64,000 nt of DNA from Lysobacteraceae bacterium P (GTDB lineage: Bacteria > Pseudomonadota > Gammaproteobacteria > Xanthomonadales > Xanthomonadaceae): NCBI GenBank assembly GCA_005503055.1, contig SCOX01000001.1, positions 496,001 through 560,000 of the forward strand, read 5' to 3'. Positions 1 through 8,769 of the stretch are shown here, one piece after another. Made by a program: the position numbers and the translations under genes. The notes under the pieces were generated by a model. It saw nothing but the letters and a program-made list of their open reading frames with translations. It did no database searches and was not told the origin of the DNA. Every line of letters starts with the position of its first letter. Positions within the stretch are counted from its first letter, which is position 1.

Positions 1-17
1 GGCTCTCCGCACGGAAC

Positions 18-1061
18 TCACGCCCGCTCGGCGTTGTCCAGCGGGTTGGGCGTGCGTTTGACAACCTCGGCGCCCAGATCCGTGAGCCGCGCAAGATAGC
101 GATCGGGATCGAGCAAGGTGTTCATCATGTAGAGACCCGCCTTTGGCGCCGGCAGGCCATCCAGCCCCAAAAGCCGTTCGACCGCCGTGGCTATCCCGAT
201 CGCCGTGACCGGGGCCTGTCCTTGCGGATGCACGATCTCGTGCCGCGACTGAATCGGCTTTCCGTATGGGTCCAAGCCTTCCATTTCGACGATGAGCTCG
301 GTCGAGAAGTGCTCGCCGCGAGCGCTGTACGACGACTGTCCGTAATGCAGATCCAGGCGAATGGAACGTGCGCCCGTGACCTGCGCCAGGGCGGCCACGT
401 CCAGGGGCGAGTAGGCGCTTGCTTCGACTTCCATGCCATCCGTGCGCTTGAATCGACGCGTGGCAGCCTCGTCCTTTACCCAGCGCCAGTATCCGTCCTG
501 CAGGATCTGGGTGCTGGCCATCGCCGAGGTCAGCCGCTCGTAATCGCTCGCCGCCGCCGGCCCGCCCATGTCCAGTTCGTCCAGCACGGCTCCCAACCGG
601 ATCGTATCGATTCGGGAGAATTCCCTTGCGAACACCAGCGTGGGCAGCGTCGCGACACCTGCGAGCCAGTGACTGGCGAACAGGATCGGGGCGCTGTCCG
701 GACGCGTTGCGTAACGCGCCACTTCAGGGGCCATCTCGAATGAGCCGCTGGACGTACTGAGGTAGGGAATGCCACGGTCCTGCGCGAAGTCGAGCGTGTG
801 CAGGACGTCGTCCTTCACGAACGGAACGACGGCGCTGTACGGCCGGTCCGCCGGAAGCCCGAGGTCGCGCCGCTCCAGGTCGACCACGACGGCGTCGGCG
901 TTGCCGAGAGCATCGGCCACGGCTTGGGCACGCGACAGGTTCCGACCGGCGATGGTCAGGCGAAGCCCGGGATGGAGCCGCCTCAACGTCGACGCGGCCA
1001 GCGAGCCCACGGTGCCGGAGCCGCCAGCGATCAGAACCGGAGGAAGGGATGCAATGGTCAT
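18..1061 (-). CDS. saccharopine dehydrogenase-like NAD(P)-binding oxidoreductase
   Basis: The 347-residue protein opens with a Rossmann nucleotide-binding loop (VLIAGGSGTVGS, residues 8-19), followed by TIAGRNLSRAQAVADAL, typical of saccharopine dehydrogenase/trans-acting enoyl reductase-like proteins. The C-terminal half (VEMEGLDPYGKPIQSRHEIVHP) resembles the substrate domain of that superfamily. The substrate is unknown. The reading frame stays open far upstream, but the ATG at 1061 puts the Rossmann strand at the N-terminus, as the family requires. It is divergent from a TetR gene, and a palindromic operator-like site lies just upstream, so repression by that TetR is likely. The fold assignment is firm; the reaction is not known. 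Confidence 0.75.
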   Translation of the reverse strand: MTIASLPPVLIAGGSGTVGSLAASTLRRLHPGLRLTIAGRNLSRAQAVADALGNADAVVVDLERRDLGLPADRPYSAVVPFVKDDVLHTLDFAQDRGIPYLSTSSGSFEMAPEVARYATRPDSAPILFASHWLAGVATLPTLVFAREFSRIDTIRLGAVLDELDMGGPAAASDYERLTSAMASTQILQDGYWRWVKDEAATRRFKRTDGMEVEASAYSPLDVAALAQVTGARSIRLDLHYGQSSYSARGEHFSTELIVEMEGLDPYGKPIQSRHEIVHPQGQAPVTAIGIATAVERLLGLDGLPAPKAGLYMMNTLLDPDRYLARLTDLGAEVVKRTPNPLDNAERA

Positions 1062-1119
1062 CTGGGATCTCGGGTAGTTTGGTGAGACGGCGCCGTCGAC
1101 AACCCGGCCTGCCGAACAA

Positions 1120-1148
1120 GTTACCCCAAGTAAGTTACCGATGGTAAC
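1120..1148. promoter_or_regulatory. candidate TetR operator region
   Basis: The hexamer GTTACC occurs at 1120-1125 and 1134-1139, and the second copy pairs with GGTAAC at 1143-1148. This gives a perfect inverted repeat GTTACC-GAT-GGTAAC in the divergent promoter region between the oxidoreductase and the TetR gene. TetR-family regulators usually bind such palindromes and control themselves and the divergent neighbour. The sequence symmetry is seen directly; binding is inferred. Confidence 0.55.
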
Positions 1149-1298
1149 CATAGCTGCTGACACCCAGCGTTCCAGATTTGAGCTCGAATAACGGCGCTGC
1201 TCTACCCAAAGCGCAGGCCGCCACACGTCACGACAATCGCTGCCGTCTATGGTTCGAGCAGCGTAGGATGCGCACCAAGCCCTGAATTCTCCCGATGC

Positions 1299-1910
1299 AT
1301 GTCGCCAGCCAAGGCAACACCCAAGCGCCTGCCCAGGAATGACCGGCGCGAGCAACTGCTCGACACCGCCCTGGCGATGGTTCGCGAGGAAGGTACGGAC
1401 CTGCTCACGCTTGCCCGCCTCGCCGAACGCGCCGGCGTCAGCAAGCCGATCGCGTACGCCCACTTCGCCACGCGGTCGGGCTTGCTGATCGCCCTGTACG
1501 AGAGGCTCGACCAGCTCCAGATCGACGCCCTGCGACAGTCGTTGAAGGACGCGCCGCGTCGGCTTGACGAGGTTGCACGTGTCATTGCGCGTGCTTACGT
1601 GGATTGCTATCTCGAGGCGGGCTCGGAACTGCTCGCCGTCGCGGCTGCTCTGAAAGGCGACGGCAGCATGGACGCGACCCATCAGGCGTTGGTCGACAAA
1701 TACCTCAGGCTGTATGCGAAGGCGCTTGCGCCTTATTCGCCGACTTCCGGCGCTGCGCTGTTGCTGCGTTGCGTCGCCATCAACGGCGCGGGTGAGGCGC
1801 TCATGCGCGAGATGCTGGCTGGCCGCATCGGTGCGACTACCGCTATCGGTGCGCTCTCTTCGGCGATCACTGCGTTGGTCTCTGCCCCCAAGGCCAGTCG
1901 CGGCGCTTGA
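1299..1910 (+). CDS. TetR/AcrR family transcriptional regulator
   Basis: A 203-residue protein of usual TetR size. The N-terminal HTH covers about residues 15-60: DRREQLLDTALAMVREEG, then LARLAERAGVSKPIAYAHF, with the recognition helix at VSKPIAYAHF. The remaining alpha-helical part is the ligand-binding and dimerisation domain. The GVSKPIAY variant of the recognition helix is common in a subgroup near oxidoreductase genes. It is divergent from the saccharopine-dehydrogenase-like gene with a GTTACC palindrome between them, so it probably represses that gene and itself. The ligand is unknown. Confidence 0.88.
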   Translation: MSPAKATPKRLPRNDRREQLLDTALAMVREEGTDLLTLARLAERAGVSKPIAYAHFATRSGLLIALYERLDQLQIDALRQSLKDAPRRLDEVARVIARAYVDCYLEAGSELLAVAAALKGDGSMDATHQALVDKYLRLYAKALAPYSPTSGAALLLRCVAINGAGEALMREMLAGRIGATTAIGALSSAITALVSAPKASRGA

Positions 1911-2079
1911 ATCGCGATCCAATCCCGAACTCAGCGTTGATTGACGGAGCCCGACGGCGCGCGACGAAGCGATTCCATGCTCCCACACCTGGCCTTCACT
2001 GGCTATCGGCTAAGAGTCGTCGAGCTGAGGGGTAAGTAGCAAAATCGGATTCGTTGGGCTGGAGGAGGGAGATCGAGCC

Positions 2080-2805
2080 ATGTCGGTTCCGATGATTGCC
2101 TACTGCGGGCCAGCCGCCCTCCCGAGCGATCTTTGGTCGCGCTGGAACTTCGATCCATTGGTGATCTTCGTGCTGCTGCTCCTCGCGGCAGCGGTGACGC
2201 GTAGTCGCACCGCCGATCGGCGTGCCGGCTGGAGCGCCGTTGCCGTGATGGCGATCGTGTTCGTCTCGCCGCTGTGCGCGCTTTCGTCGGCGTTGTTCTC
2301 GGCGCGGGTGCTGCATCACGTGCTGCTGATCGCCGTCGCCGCGCCGCTGCTCGCCAAGGCGTTACCGCGCTCGAATGCGGGCCGCGTGCCGCTCGCGGTC
2401 CTCGTCGCTCTGCACGCCGTGATCCTGTGGCTGTGGCATACGCCGGGTGCGTACACCTGGGGCCTGGCCAGCGTGGCCGCCTACTGGCTGATGCAACTGA
2501 CGTTGCTCGGAAGCGCCTGGATGATGTGGCGGGCCATCCTCGCGCCTTCGATGCAGGTCGGCCCTGCGCTGGGCGCGTTGGCGGCCACCATCGTGCAGAT
2601 GGGCTTGTTGGGGGCGGTGATTGTGTTCGCGCCCCGACCGCTGTACCTGCTGCATTTCGCCAGCACGTACGCGTGGGGCTTCGATCCGATGTCCGACCAG
2701 CAACTGGCGGGCTTGCTGATGTGGGTGCCGGCCATGGTGCCCTATCTGATCGTGGGGCTCTCGATCGCCGCGTCGAGCCTGCGTCCGCGCGAGACGGGCG
2801 CATGA
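2080..2805 (+). CDS. ctaG: CtaG-type cytochrome c oxidase assembly protein (caa3_CtaG family)
   Basis: A 241-residue polytopic membrane protein with about seven hydrophobic segments. It carries the caa3_CtaG family pattern LHHVLLIAVAAPLLAK in the third helix region, WLWHTPGAY, and a C-terminal DQQLAGLLMWVPAM. Family members help copper delivery or assembly of haem-copper oxidases. A strong purine-rich ribosome-binding site (GGAGGAGGGAG, 2061-2071) precedes the ATG. It overlaps the next gene by ATGA, so the two are translationally coupled. The oxidase subunits 1 kb downstream fit this role. The gene name refers to the Bacillus-type CtaG, not the proteobacterial Cox11 protein that shares the name. 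Confidence 0.88.
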   Translation: MSVPMIAYCGPAALPSDLWSRWNFDPLVIFVLLLLAAAVTRSRTADRRAGWSAVAVMAIVFVSPLCALSSALFSARVLHHVLLIAVAAPLLAKALPRSNAGRVPLAVLVALHAVILWLWHTPGAYTWGLASVAAYWLMQLTLLGSAWMMWRAILAPSMQVGPALGALAATIVQMGLLGAVIVFAPRPLYLLHFASTYAWGFDPMSDQQLAGLLMWVPAMVPYLIVGLSIAASSLRPRETGA

Positions 2806-3281
2806 CGACGCTGCTCAAGTTCATCCATCTGGCGGCGATCGCGGTGTGGTCGGGCGGATTGATCGCGCTGCCCTTTCTGTTCTGGCAGCGACGTACGCTG
2901 CAAGCCGGCAGCGAACTCAACCGCCTCCACCGGATCGCGCGCCTGGTCTACGTGGACCTCACCTCGCCCGCCGCCTATATCGCCATCGCCAGCGGCACCG
3001 CGCTGATCTTCCTGCAGGCCACGTTCGAGGAATGGTTCTCCACGAAGATGGTGCTGGTCGGCCTGATGGCGATGCTGCACGTCGTGGCCGGATTGATCCT
3101 GGTGAAGCTGTTCCTGCCCAACGGCCGCCTGAGCCGCACGTCCTGCGTCGCGCTGTCGATCGCGTACTCCGTGTTGATCACGGCGGTGGTCTGGATCGTG
3201 CTGGCCAAGCCGCACATCGATGCGAACCAGTTCGCGGCCCACCTCTTCGAGCCCGGCGGGCTCCAGCGCTGGCTTCGCTAG
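2802..3281 (+). CDS. CopD-like four-helix membrane protein
   Basis: A 159-residue integral membrane protein with four predicted helices. Its N-terminus (LLKFIHLAAIAVWSGGLIALP) matches the first helix of CopD/YozB-like proteins, where the histidine may bind metal or haem. It starts inside the stop codon of ctaG (ATGA overlap), so it belongs to the same operon. Its partner genes suggest a role in copper supply or oxidase biogenesis. The exact family (CopD or DUF2269-like) cannot be settled by eye. It converges on, and overlaps by three bases, the DUF2231 gene on the other strand. Confidence 0.7.
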   Translation: MTTLLKFIHLAAIAVWSGGLIALPFLFWQRRTLQAGSELNRLHRIARLVYVDLTSPAAYIAIASGTALIFLQATFEEWFSTKMVLVGLMAMLHVVAGLILVKLFLPNGRLSRTSCVALSIAYSVLITAVVWIVLAKPHIDANQFAAHLFEPGGLQRWLR

Positions 3282-3775
3282 TCCTTGGACGAAATCAGAA
3301 TCCCCACGCCATGATCGAACACGAGCTTGCCGCCGTGCCATCCCGCGAAGCCGACCATCACGGAGGCGAGGAGCGAGAGCGCAAGGCCGTGCGGCAGGAC
3401 GGCGGAGGGGTCGATCAGGCGTACGCCCCAGTTGGCCGCGGTGATCGCGACCAGCGTCATCGCGGCGATCGCATGCGACCAGCTCGCTTCGAGCATGCGG
3501 ATGCCGCGCACGAGCAGCAGCTCGCCGGTGCCGACGATGCTCGCGCCGACGCCGGTCCAGAACGCGACGCCCGCCGACCACAGCCCTGCCCTCGCCCAGA
3601 ACTCATCGGCCGTCCACCAGTAACACACGTCGGCACCAAGGGTGCCCACGACAAACGCGACCGGGAAGTGCACCATCATCACGTGGATCGGATGGCCGAC
3701 CAGCGCCACGGCGGAGCCCATGTCGAGGCGCAGATACTCGAGGAAGACCTCGCTCATCTTTTCGTGCTTTGCCAC
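3278..3775 (-). CDS. DUF2231 domain membrane protein
   Basis: A 165-residue protein with four hydrophobic segments. It shows the DUF2231 hallmark GHPIHVMMVHFPVAF near residues 27-41 and a second conserved part around MLEASWSHAIAAMT. The two histidines of HPIH and the one in VHFP are the conserved polar residues of the family, whose function is unknown. DUF2231 genes often sit with oxidase or cytochrome genes, as here. The GTG start at 3775 has a good GAAGGA ribosome-binding site eight bases away; the ATG at 3757 lacks one. Its 3' end overlaps the CopD-like gene convergently. Confidence 0.8.
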   Translation of the reverse strand: MAKHEKMSEVFLEYLRLDMGSAVALVGHPIHVMMVHFPVAFVVGTLGADVCYWWTADEFWARAGLWSAGVAFWTGVGASIVGTGELLLVRGIRMLEASWSHAIAAMTLVAITAANWGVRLIDPSAVLPHGLALSLLASVMVGFAGWHGGKLVFDHGVGILISSKD

Positions 3776-3838
3776 GGGTCACGTCCTTCGCTCGCCAACG
3801 GTCATCCCGCGGGGCGGCATCCTACGCTCGCCCGTGTG

Positions 3839-4513
3839 ATGGTCCGGGCAGGGGCGGCGCTCGCGTTGAGCGGTTGCGATCAGCCGCTGTCGACGCTCGA
3901 TCCGGCCGGCCCGGCCGCCAGTTCGATCGCCACCTTGTGGTGGGTGATGCTCGCCGTTGCCGCCGTGTTGTTCGCGCTGGTGATGGTGCTGTGGGTTCTG
4001 GTCATCAAGCGCCCCGGATGGGGATCGAACGTTTCGCCGACGCGCTGGATCGCGCTCGGTGGGCTGGCGTTGCCGGCCATCGTGCTGCTGCCGCTCATCG
4101 CCTACGCGCTGATCGCGGGCGAACGCCTGTTGCCGCTGTCGGGACGCACGCCGATGCAGATCGACGCGGTAGCCCGGCAGTGGTCGTGGAGCTTCCGTTA
4201 TCCGGACCACGACGGCCTGGTGACGAACGTTTTGCACCTGCCCGCCGGAACGCCGGTCGACATCAACGTGACCAGCGACGACGTCATCCACGCCTTCTGG
4301 GTGCCGCGCCTGGCCGGAAAGATCGACGCCCTGCCCGGCCACGTCAACCGACTGCGCATCCGCGCCGACACGCCCGGTCGGTACGAGGGACTGTGCAACG
4401 AGTTCTGCGGACTGGGCCACGCGAAGATGCGATTCACCGTGATCGTCCACGCACCGCAGGATTACGCCACCGCGCTCACGCAGCTGGACACCACCACGAA
4501 GGCGCCACGATGA
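3839..4513 (+). CDS. coxB: cytochrome c oxidase subunit II (lipoprotein, CuA)
   Basis: A 224-residue subunit. The N-terminus ends in a lipobox (ALSGC, Cys13), so it is probably a lipoprotein. Two transmembrane helices (about 32-56 and 71-93) precede a periplasmic cupredoxin domain. The CuA site is complete: His151, Cys186, Glu188, Cys190, His194 and Met197 (CNEFCGLGHAKM), with the aromatic patch QWSWSF for electron entry. No C-terminal haem c motif is present, so it accepts electrons from a separate cytochrome c. The start could be the ATG at 3839 or the in-frame GTG at 3836; neither has a clear ribosome-binding site. It overlaps the next gene by ATGA. Confidence 0.92.
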   Translation: MVRAGAALALSGCDQPLSTLDPAGPAASSIATLWWVMLAVAAVLFALVMVLWVLVIKRPGWGSNVSPTRWIALGGLALPAIVLLPLIAYALIAGERLLPLSGRTPMQIDAVARQWSWSFRYPDHDGLVTNVLHLPAGTPVDINVTSDDVIHAFWVPRLAGKIDALPGHVNRLRIRADTPGRYEGLCNEFCGLGHAKMRFTVIVHAPQDYATALTQLDTTTKAPR

Positions 4514-7044
4514 GCGAGCACATCGATCCCTCGCCGAACGAGAATCCAGCGCTGCGCCTGCATCGTCAGTTGTCGGCGATCTGGGCGACGGGCCCGGGCA
4601 TCCAGCGTCTGGCGGCGGTGAACCACTCCGTCATCGGCGTTCGGATGATGGTGACTTCGTTCGCGTTCTTCGCCATCGGCGGCGTGCTGGGCATGCTGAC
4701 CCGCGTGCAACTGGCGACGCCCAATTCCGACTTCATGTCGCCGGACATCTACAACCAGGTGTTCACCGTGCACGGGACAATGATGCTGTTCCTGTTCGCG
4801 ATCCCGATGGTGGAAAGCTTCGCCGTCTACCTGACGCCGAAGATCCTCGGCACGCGCGACTTCGCCTTCCCGCGCCTTACCGCTTACGGTTACTGGTGCT
4901 ATCTGTTCGGCGGGTCGATCGTGACGGTCTCGCTGCTGTTCGGCGTCGCGCCCGACGGCGGCTGGTTCATGTACACGCCGTTGAGTTCGAACGTCTACTC
5001 GCCCGGCATCAACGCCGACGTGTGGTTGCTGGGCATCACCTTCGTCGAGATCTCGGCCCTGTCGCTGGCCGTCGAGATCGTTGTTTCGATCCTGAAGATG
5101 CGCGCGCCCGGGATGTCGCTGGACCGCATGCCGATCTTCGCCTGGTACATCCTGGTCACCGCGTTGATGATGATCGTGGCGTTTCCGCCGCTGATCCTGG
5201 CCTCGATCCTGCTGGAGGCCGAACGCGCCTTCGGCCTGCCGTTCTTCGATCCCACGCGCGGCGGAAACCCGCTGCTGTGGCAGCACCTGTTCTGGCTGTT
5301 CGGCCATCCCGACGTCTACATCATCTTCCTGCCGATGGCCGCGGTGGTGTCGACGATCATCCCGGTGTTCGCGCGCCGCGAGCTGGTGGGTTATCGGGCG
5401 ATCGTGGTGGCGATCATCGCGCTGGCGTTCCTGAGCTTCGGCATCTGGGTGCACCACATGTTCACGGTGGGCATCCCGCACCTGGCGCTTGCCTTCTTCT
5501 CGGCCGGGTCGGTGATCGTGGCCGTGCCCACCGCCGTGCAGATATTCGCCTGGCTGGCCACGCTCGCGCACGGCAAGCCGCGCTGGGACGTGCCGATGCT
5601 CTACATCTTCGGGTTCTTCTTCGTGTTCGTGATGGGCGGCCTGACCGGCGTCATGCTCGCGGTCGTGCCGTTCGACTGGCAGGCGCACGATAGCTATTTC
5701 GTCGTCGCGCACATGCACTATGTCGTCGGCGGCGCCCTCGCCTTTCCGATGTTGGCCGGCCTGTATTACTGGCTTCCGCTGCTGACCGGCCGGGCCGCGG
5801 TGGGGCGGCTGTCGGTGGTCGCGTTCTGGATCATCTTCACCGGCTTCAACCTGACGTTCTTCCTGATGCACCTGACCGGCCTGCTCGGCATGCCGCGACG
5901 CATCTACACCTATCACGGCTTCGAAGGCTGGAACGGCCTCAACCTGCTCTCCTCGGCGGGTGGGTTCGTGATGACGATCGGTTTTGCGGTGCTGGTGATC
6001 GATCTGTTCGTGCAGGTGCGCCACGGTGTTCGCGCGCGCCGGAACCCGTGGGGCGCGACGACGCTGGAATGGGCGATGCGACTGCCGCCACCGCCGTACG
6101 CATTCGCGTCGATTCCCGACCTCTCGCAGAACAATGCCTCCGGCGATGCGGACAAACTGCATCTGTCCCTGGCGCGGGGCGAAGGCTACCTGGGATCCAC
6201 CCGCAACGGCTGGCAGGAAGCGATCGGTGTGCACGCTACCTCGGGCGTGCCGGAGCAGTTGATCGTGCTTCCGCAACCAACCTACCTGCCGCTGGTGACA
6301 GGCGTCGCGACCGCAGCGGCCGTGCTGGGATTCCTGTTCAAGGCGTACTGGCTGTCGCTGGGCTGGGCGATCGTGGTGGTCGCATTGCTGGTGCTGGCGG
6401 CGCAGCGCTCCGGCCACGCCCGCGACCTGGGACCGCTGCCCATCGGGAAGGGCGTCAGCGTGCCGCCGCACACCGAGGTCGACGGCTCACCGCCCTACAT
6501 CGCGATGATCTGCACGCTCGTCATCGACGGCACGCTGTTTACCTCGCTGCTGTTCGGCACCTTGTACGTGTGGACCGGCTTGCCCGGCACGCCACCGGCG
6601 ATGCCCGCTCCCGACATGAAGCGCGTACTGATCGTCGCCGCCGCATTGATCGCCGCCGCCGTGCTCGCGCGGTGGTCGTTGCGCGCGCTCGTCGGTGGCG
6701 CCAAACCCATGGGCTCCGTCTTGCTGGCGATGCTCGCGCTGCTGGTGGCGATTGTCGCCGCGGTTGGATTGATCGCGCGCATCGTGCCTGCTCCGACTGA
6801 CCACGCCCTCGGCGCCACCGCCGCGGCATTGGTGGCATTCGTGATCTTCCAGGGCATCGCCGGGCTGGTGTTTCTGGTCAGCAACGCACTGCGTATCCGC
6901 GGCGGCCATGTCTCCCGCGTGCGCACGCTGGATTTGCGCCTGACGCGACTGTGGCTCGACTACACCGCGCTGGCGAGCCTGGTCGCGCTGGGCTTGTTCG
7001 TCGCGTTTCCGAAGCTCGTGGGCCTGCTGGAACTGCAGCCGTGA
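4510..7044 (+). CDS. coxAC: fused cytochrome c oxidase subunits I and III
   Basis: An 844-residue fusion. Residues 30-540 form the haem-copper oxidase core with every metal ligand: His88 and His403 for the low-spin haem, His266, His315 and His316 for CuB, His401 for the high-spin haem, and Tyr270 for the His-Tyr crosslink. The ring motif reads GHPDVY instead of the more usual GHPEVY. NPWGATTLEW near residue 518 marks the end of the subunit I part. Residues 600-844 form a subunit III-like helical domain with weak similarity. The ATG overlaps the coxB stop, which confirms the start. It reduces oxygen to water with proton pumping. Genes for haem A synthesis are not in the window, so the haem type is unproven. 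Confidence 0.93.
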   Translation: MSEHIDPSPNENPALRLHRQLSAIWATGPGIQRLAAVNHSVIGVRMMVTSFAFFAIGGVLGMLTRVQLATPNSDFMSPDIYNQVFTVHGTMMLFLFAIPMVESFAVYLTPKILGTRDFAFPRLTAYGYWCYLFGGSIVTVSLLFGVAPDGGWFMYTPLSSNVYSPGINADVWLLGITFVEISALSLAVEIVVSILKMRAPGMSLDRMPIFAWYILVTALMMIVAFPPLILASILLEAERAFGLPFFDPTRGGNPLLWQHLFWLFGHPDVYIIFLPMAAVVSTIIPVFARRELVGYRAIVVAIIALAFLSFGIWVHHMFTVGIPHLALAFFSAGSVIVAVPTAVQIFAWLATLAHGKPRWDVPMLYIFGFFFVFVMGGLTGVMLAVVPFDWQAHDSYFVVAHMHYVVGGALAFPMLAGLYYWLPLLTGRAAVGRLSVVAFWIIFTGFNLTFFLMHLTGLLGMPRRIYTYHGFEGWNGLNLLSSAGGFVMTIGFAVLVIDLFVQVRHGVRARRNPWGATTLEWAMRLPPPPYAFASIPDLSQNNASGDADKLHLSLARGEGYLGSTRNGWQEAIGVHATSGVPEQLIVLPQPTYLPLVTGVATAAAVLGFLFKAYWLSLGWAIVVVALLVLAAQRSGHARDLGPLPIGKGVSVPPHTEVDGSPPYIAMICTLVIDGTLFTSLLFGTLYVWTGLPGTPPAMPAPDMKRVLIVAAALIAAAVLARWSLRALVGGAKPMGSVLLAMLALLVAIVAAVGLIARIVPAPTDHALGATAAALVAFVIFQGIAGLVFLVSNALRIRGGHVSRVRTLDLRLTRLWLDYTALASLVALGLFVAFPKLVGLLELQP

Positions 7045-7379
7045 ACGAGATGCAGCTCGCGCCGCGTCGTCTTTGGTGGCTTGGTGCCGGGTTCGCCCTG
7101 TGGTGCAGCGCGCTGGTGGTGCTGTACGCGCTGCATGCGATCGGTTGCCGTTTCGGCTGGCAGACGGGTGCGCTGCGGATGACGCTGGCGGGCCTCCTGC
7201 TGGCGCACATGATCGCGATCGCCTGGCTATGGTGGCGTTTCAGCCGGGCCATGCACGCGCCCGTGCATACGCCGATCGCCACCTTCGTCCAGGCCGTGAT
7301 CGTGTGGACGCTGATCGCGGCGCTGGTGTCGGCGCTGATCGCGCTGGCACCGGCACTGCTGCTGACCACGTGCACCTGA
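7041..7379 (+). CDS. small membrane protein of the oxidase cluster
   Basis: A 112-residue protein with three hydrophobic segments (about 11-30, 47-66 and 84-109). I do not recognise a named family. The GTG start at 7041 overlaps the coxAC stop (GTGA), which suggests translational coupling; an ATG at 7050 is the alternative. A small subunit following a fused subunit I-III gene could be a subunit IV-like or assembly protein. That role rests on position only. Confidence 0.65.
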   Translation: MNEMQLAPRRLWWLGAGFALWCSALVVLYALHAIGCRFGWQTGALRMTLAGLLLAHMIAIAWLWWRFSRAMHAPVHTPIATFVQAVIVWTLIAALVSALIALAPALLLTTCT

Positions 7380-7418
7380 CACGCGAACCCCGCTGGCGAT
7401 TCTTCCGGACGCAGCCCG

Positions 7419-8744
7419 ATGAGCCATCGCGATCTTCCCCGCCAAATCCTCTGGACCGCGATCTACCTGCTCTTCATCCTGGGCCCGCTGTTCACGCTGT
7501 TGTTCGGCGCGCTGCCACCGAGCCGGGACTTCGCCACCGAGTTCTCGGTGGCCTTGGGCTATTCGGGCATGGCGATGATGGGGCTGCAGTTCGGGCTGAC
7601 CGCGCGCTTCCGCTATATCACCCAGCCGTTGGGCGAGGACGTCATCTACCACTTCCACCGCCGCGTCTCGCTCATCGCGGTGACGCTGGTGTTCGTGCAT
7701 CCGCTGATCCTGGCCGCCACTGGCTCCAAGGAGATGCAACTGCCCGATTCGATCCTGGAGTTGCCGTTGGGTGCGGTGTTCGCCGGCATATCGATCAGCG
7801 CGCTGGTGTTGCTCGTCGTCACCGCGCTGTGGCGCACGCGCCTGAAGATTCCGTATGAAATCTGGCACGCCAGCCACATCGTGCTGGCGCTGGTGGCCAT
7901 CGGTGCCGGGTTGTTCCACATGATCGCGTGGGGGTTCTATCTGGACAATCCATGGAAGCGCGCATTCTGGATCGGCATGGTCGCGCTGTGGGTCGCGTTG
8001 TTGCTGTACGTGCGTCTGTTCAAGCCGCTCTTCATGTTGCGCCGACCTTACCGGATCGCGCAGGTCCGCAAGGAGCGCGGCGACACCACCACGTTGGTGA
8101 TGCATCCGGAAGGCCACCCCGGGTTCCGCTTCAGCCCGGGGCAGTTCGGTTGGCTCACGCTGTGGGGCAGCCCTTTCAAGATCACCGGCCATCCCTTCTC
8201 GTTCTCGTCCAGCGCCGAGGTGGACGACGGCCGCATCGAGATGAGCATCCGACGTCTGGGCGATTTCACCGACGCGGTACAAGCGGTCGAGGTCGGACAG
8301 CGGGTGTACCTCGATGGGCCGTACGGCTCGTTCACCGTGCGCGACTCCGACAGCGTCAACGTGATGATCGCCGGCGGCATCGGCATCACGCCGATGATCA
8401 GCATGATCCGCACCCTGGCCGACCGCGGCGATCGGCGCCGCCTCATCCTGATGTACGGCAACACGGACTGGGACTCCATCAGCTTCCGTGAGGAACTGGA
8501 GGCCTTGAGCGCGCAGACCAACCTCACCGTGGTGCATGTGCTCTCCCGCCCGCACGAAGGCTGGACCGGCGAGTCGGGTTACATCGACGCCGGACTGTTC
8601 AAACGGCATCTGCCTGCGGGTTATGCCGACCACGAGTACTTCATCTGCGGCCCGGGCATCATGATGGACGCCATCGAAGCCGCACTGAGCGAGATGGACG
8701 TGCCGCTCAGCCGTTATCACTCGGAGCGGTACAGCTTCGTCTAG
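7419..8744 (+). CDS. ferric reductase-like flavocytochrome (FAD/NAD(P)H)
   Basis: A 441-residue protein. The first 200 residues form a six-helix ferric-reductase-like membrane domain with histidines (His80, His94, His150, His153, His167) placed to bind b haems. A ferredoxin-reductase module follows: the FAD-binding motif HPFSFSSS (258-265), the pyrophosphate loop GGIGITPM (319-326) and the terminal CGPG motif (410-413). It should pass electrons from NAD(P)H through FAD and haem across the membrane; the acceptor may be ferric iron, oxygen or a partner. It lies 39 bases after the oxidase genes on the same strand, suggesting one transcript. NADPH-oxidase-like activity is possible but unproven. 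Confidence 0.87.
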   Translation: MSHRDLPRQILWTAIYLLFILGPLFTLLFGALPPSRDFATEFSVALGYSGMAMMGLQFGLTARFRYITQPLGEDVIYHFHRRVSLIAVTLVFVHPLILAATGSKEMQLPDSILELPLGAVFAGISISALVLLVVTALWRTRLKIPYEIWHASHIVLALVAIGAGLFHMIAWGFYLDNPWKRAFWIGMVALWVALLLYVRLFKPLFMLRRPYRIAQVRKERGDTTTLVMHPEGHPGFRFSPGQFGWLTLWGSPFKITGHPFSFSSSAEVDDGRIEMSIRRLGDFTDAVQAVEVGQRVYLDGPYGSFTVRDSDSVNVMIAGGIGITPMISMIRTLADRGDRRRLILMYGNTDWDSISFREELEALSAQTNLTVVHVLSRPHEGWTGESGYIDAGLFKRHLPAGYADHEYFICGPGIMMDAIEAALSEMDVPLSRYHSERYSFV

Positions 8745-8769
8745 AAGATCGTTCCTCCAGGAGCTCGCG

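Noticed and set aside
1062-1988. N-terminal extension of the oxidoreductase to 656 residues
   Set aside because: The extra 300 residues are low-complexity, antisense to a good TetR gene, and would place a Rossmann fold in mid-protein.
2846-3838. Upstream extension of coxB into a 555-residue protein
   Set aside because: The extension overlaps the CopD-like and DUF2231 genes and has shadow composition; a lipobox sits right after the chosen start.
4462-6471. Long antisense open frame of 669 codons opposite coxAC
   Set aside because: Composition is His/Arg/Gln/Asp-rich, as expected for the complement of a GC-rich membrane-protein gene; no family features.
7227-8720. Antisense 497-codon frame opposite the flavocytochrome
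   Set aside because: It mirrors codon bias of the real gene and has no ribosome-binding site or motifs.
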